Shown here: in pieces, positions 61,659 through 64,000 of the stretch
Numbering within the stretch: the stretch's first letter is position 1
Layout of the letters: each line of letters begins with the position of its first letter
Assembly (NCBI GenBank): GCA_034620365.1
Contig: JAQGEQ010000064.1
Span: 62,001-126,000, forward strand
Direction: 5' to 3'
From: Pegea sp. RAD2-039
Taxonomy: Eukaryota; Chordata; Thaliacea; Salpida; Salpidae
DNA length: 64,000 bases
The notes under the pieces: generated by a model
What the model was told of the DNA's origin: nothing
The model's database searches: none
Seen by the model: the letters and a program-made list of their open reading frames with translations, nothing else
Position numbers and translations under genes: made by a program

Positions 61659-63793
61659 ATGGTTGTTGAATATAAGAAAGTATTTGAAGCAATTGAAAAA
61701 AGTATTTCAAAAAGTTTTTCTATTTAAATTCATAAAAATTTTATTAATTTGATTTCATAAAACTTTTTCTTTTCTATTTTAATTTAATTTTATTTAATTG
61801 TATCTTTTACAAATTTATTTTGATAATTTCTAGATGATCTGAAGATTTTGAAAGAACTTTCTCAAAATACTGGATTCAATCCAAACTGCTGTGATGAGGT
61901 TTGTATGTTTTCTTGAATCAAATATTATTTAGTTTGATAAGATAACGACTTATTCTCTAAATCTATTTTATCTAAACTTATTTTAGTTTTTATCTCTATA
62001 AATGTTGTATTTACAATTTGAAATCAATATAAAATATATATATAAATCAATATTTGTTCCAATACTGCCTAATTAATACATGGAACCAGCTGCCATCAGA
62101 CATTGTCATGCCAGAATCACTTGCGTTGTTCAAGCAGAAGTTGAATCGTTATAATGTTGCCAACATTGTCATTTCTAAACTGAGATTTTCTCCTTTTTAT
62201 TATTAACATTCTATGTAATTGTTTACTGTTATATGCTTTGAGGACTACTGCAATGCCATGTGTTACATCTTTTTATATTTCTAACTTAACAGATATTATT
62301 GGTGAGAATGTGTTAGCGAGAGGTACTCTCTTCAGTCACCCTCCTTCACGTTTATTGAGATATCTCTTTGTTTTCTAGAATGGAATGACTTTACTAATGC
62401 AAGCTGCTTACAAAGGAGAATTAGAAATTTGTAAATATTTGTTATCAAGAGGTGCTGAAGTTGACAAGACTGATCATCAAAACTCCTACACCGCACTAAT
62501 GATGTCAGCGTTGTCTGGTATCCATTTATTTATCAATTATCTTTTTTAAATTAAATAATTTTCTTGAAATTTACAAAAAAGGAGTTTTTACAAGAAATTT
62601 TTTTATAAAAGTCAGCAAAAATGTTTTTTAGGATCACCAGACGTTGTATCTTTTCTACTTGAAAATGGAGCAGACACAGAAGTTAAAAACTCCATCGGAA
62701 AAACTGCTGCAAATTTAGCTGCGTTTACTGGTAACCTCAAAAACTCACAAATATTTCTACAAATCGATAATTCTGTTTGTCAGGACAACAAGAATGTTTG
62801 AATATTCTGAGAAACTATTTATCTAGTAGCAAACTCTCTCCATATGCAAGTGAACAAATAGATGAGGAAGACTTACTTAAGTTTCCACTTCATCTTATTG
62901 ATGATGTCAGGTGTTTAGTGATGTTATCTAATCCTCATCCTGTTAATGTAAGTCTTTTTATGAAATTTTATAAATGTCTTTTTAGTGTCTCTGATTTTTT
63001 TATGATGTTTTTCATAAAAATTGATTTTTTTTTACAGATAATCCTTTTCTTGAAAGATCATCATCAAATAATGTCTGATGATAATCTACAACGAATAGAA
63101 AATTGTCTGTCTGATTTATGTCAAAAATGTCATCGTACTAAGTAAGTAAACTTCATATAAATGAGCTTTTATCTTCTACAACAGTTTTTAAAAGGCAGGA
63201 TTATGATGAGATACTCGCCGTGAAGCTTCATTACATTTCCTCGGTCGTTAAACGTGTCAGATTATTCTTTGAATGTAGTGAAAAAGCAAAACTTGATAAA
63301 TTAGTTAAAAAGTAGGTGATGACATCTATAAATCATATCTTCATCAACATCTGACGTCAGGATGCTACATGCTGATGGGAATGGGTTTCCGGTTACCATA
63401 GAAACCTTCATACGTCAAACGATGCGGGGTTTCCCTTTTGTGGAACTACCAGCTTTCCAACAATTCGTTACCACCATAGCAGCCACTAAAATAGTAAGTT
63501 TCGTTTCCTTGGTCTTTTTCAAACGTCAACTTTTGTGTTTAGGGTAAGGACCCGACATCTATAAGTTGCCTGATTAATTTATTTAATGGACTTCGAGCGG
63601 CTTCTTTACTCGATAAAGTTTGTAGTACATGTGGTGCAAATAACTCACCTCTAAGGTGTGGAGTTTGTAAAAAGGTTGGTTTATCTAATTTCTTCATCTT
63701 TTTAGTATTATTTCTCTTCAGGTTTACTACTGTACAGCTAGATGTCAAAAACTTCATTGGAGTACTCATAAACCTTTCTGTAAGGTTTACTAA
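61659..63793 (+). CDS. ANKMY2: Ankyrin repeat and MYND domain protein 2, 10 exons
   Basis: ANKMY2 is a cytosolic and ciliary protein that, in vertebrates, binds FKBP38 and acts in Hedgehog signalling and adenylyl cyclase trafficking to cilia. Exons: 61659-61701, 61834-61898, 62379-62517, 62632-62730, 62784-62947, 63038-63141, 63195-63311, 63361-63493, 63543-63674, 63722-63793; 355 aa plus stop. Seen: ankyrin repeats NGMTLLMQAAYKGELEICKY, SYTALMMSALSG and SPDVVSFLLENGADTEVKNS, then KQDYDEILAVKLHYISSVV, and the MYND zinc finger C-x2-C...CGVCKK...YYCTARCQKLHWSTH...C at the C terminus. Vertebrate ANKMY2 has a further tail of about 80 acidic residues, absent here: the stop follows the last zinc ligand by three codons. 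The first exon is short (14 codons plus one base), and its ATG assignment is the least certain part. A poly(A) signal AATAAA lies near 63906. Confidence 0.93.
62055..62362 (+). mobile_element. CR1-like LINE 3' end inside ANKMY2 intron 2
   Basis: It encodes the tail of the polymerase (TWNQLPSDIVMPESLALFKQ) and the 3' untranslated part with GTGTTAGCGAGAGGTACTCT and GTCACCCTCC. It sits in the same direction as ANKMY2. Its last bases lie about 15 nt from the exon 3 acceptor. It is 5' truncated at about 62055. Confidence 0.85.
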
Positions 63794-64000
63794 GATTGTA
63801 AGATGTTTGTCAAGTTGTTGTTGATGTAAACTTCATCTTCTGATCATGTGATCTTCTTCAAATTTATTTTGGATGTTTCTATCACAAATGTAGTAAAAAG
63901 TTTTCAATAAAATTTTTATAAATTCTTCAATTTTCTTAAATGATTAGTTTGAAGATAGAAAGTAATCCAATTTTAAATGAAATTCAGAAAAAGATGAGAT

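Overview
This is nuclear DNA from an animal, most likely an AT-rich invertebrate; I cannot place the phylum. Genes are split by GT-AG introns, many only 42-60 nt long. The gene set is animal-type (WDR25, ANKMY2, SLC12A8, CTD small phosphatase, FBXL20, LITAF family). There is a eukaryotic tRNA gene, CR1-like LINE remnants and a SINE family whose head looks like tRNA-Val. I see no operons, CRISPR arrays or bacterial signals.

Layout. Positions 1-1.9 kb hold a SINE and a LINE 3' end. A single-exon SLC12A8-type transporter lies at 1858-4068 (+). A five-exon glyoxalase I gene at 4702-6206 (+) carries a complete single-exon ADAT2 tRNA deaminase gene inside its third intron. A LINE reverse transcriptase fragment (7.4-8.5 kb, -) is followed by a single-exon 14-3-3 gene (10632-11366, -), a single-exon LITAF-domain gene (14647-15096, +), WDR25 (15555-17061, -), a SINE, tRNA-Thr(AGT) (-) and a 15-exon trifunctional C1-tetrahydrofolate synthase, MTHFD1 (18703-23728, -). 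Transposon remnants occupy 24.8-26.6 kb. A CTDSP-type phosphatase gene (28237-30720, +) runs at its 3' end into a 5.2 kb minisatellite of 25-bp units (30666-35823). After an AT-rich desert come BPNT1 (44071-45584, +), a SINE with a tRNA-like head, FBXL20 (49230-55137, +), a LINE, single-exon SEC22B (59460-60107, +) and ANKMY2 (61659-63793, +).

The genes are housekeeping genes with no shared pathway: ion transport, methylglyoxal detoxification, tRNA editing, signalling adaptor, folate one-carbon metabolism, CTD-type phosphatase, sulfur nucleotide recycling, ubiquitin ligase, ER-Golgi SNARE and a MYND protein. For every spliced gene the exon phases join into one open frame whose total length is divisible by three, which supports the models.

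The most interesting feature is at the end of FBXL20. Two consecutive last exons have the same start phase and similar sequence. Each ends in its own CaaX prenylation box, CNIL in one and CVIM in the other. Alternative splicing could therefore switch the lipid anchor. Other points of note are an 83-bp triplication that copies a splice acceptor, the minisatellite that supplies the end of a reading frame, the nested ADAT2 gene, and a strong excess of the palindromes TGACGTCA and CACGTG.
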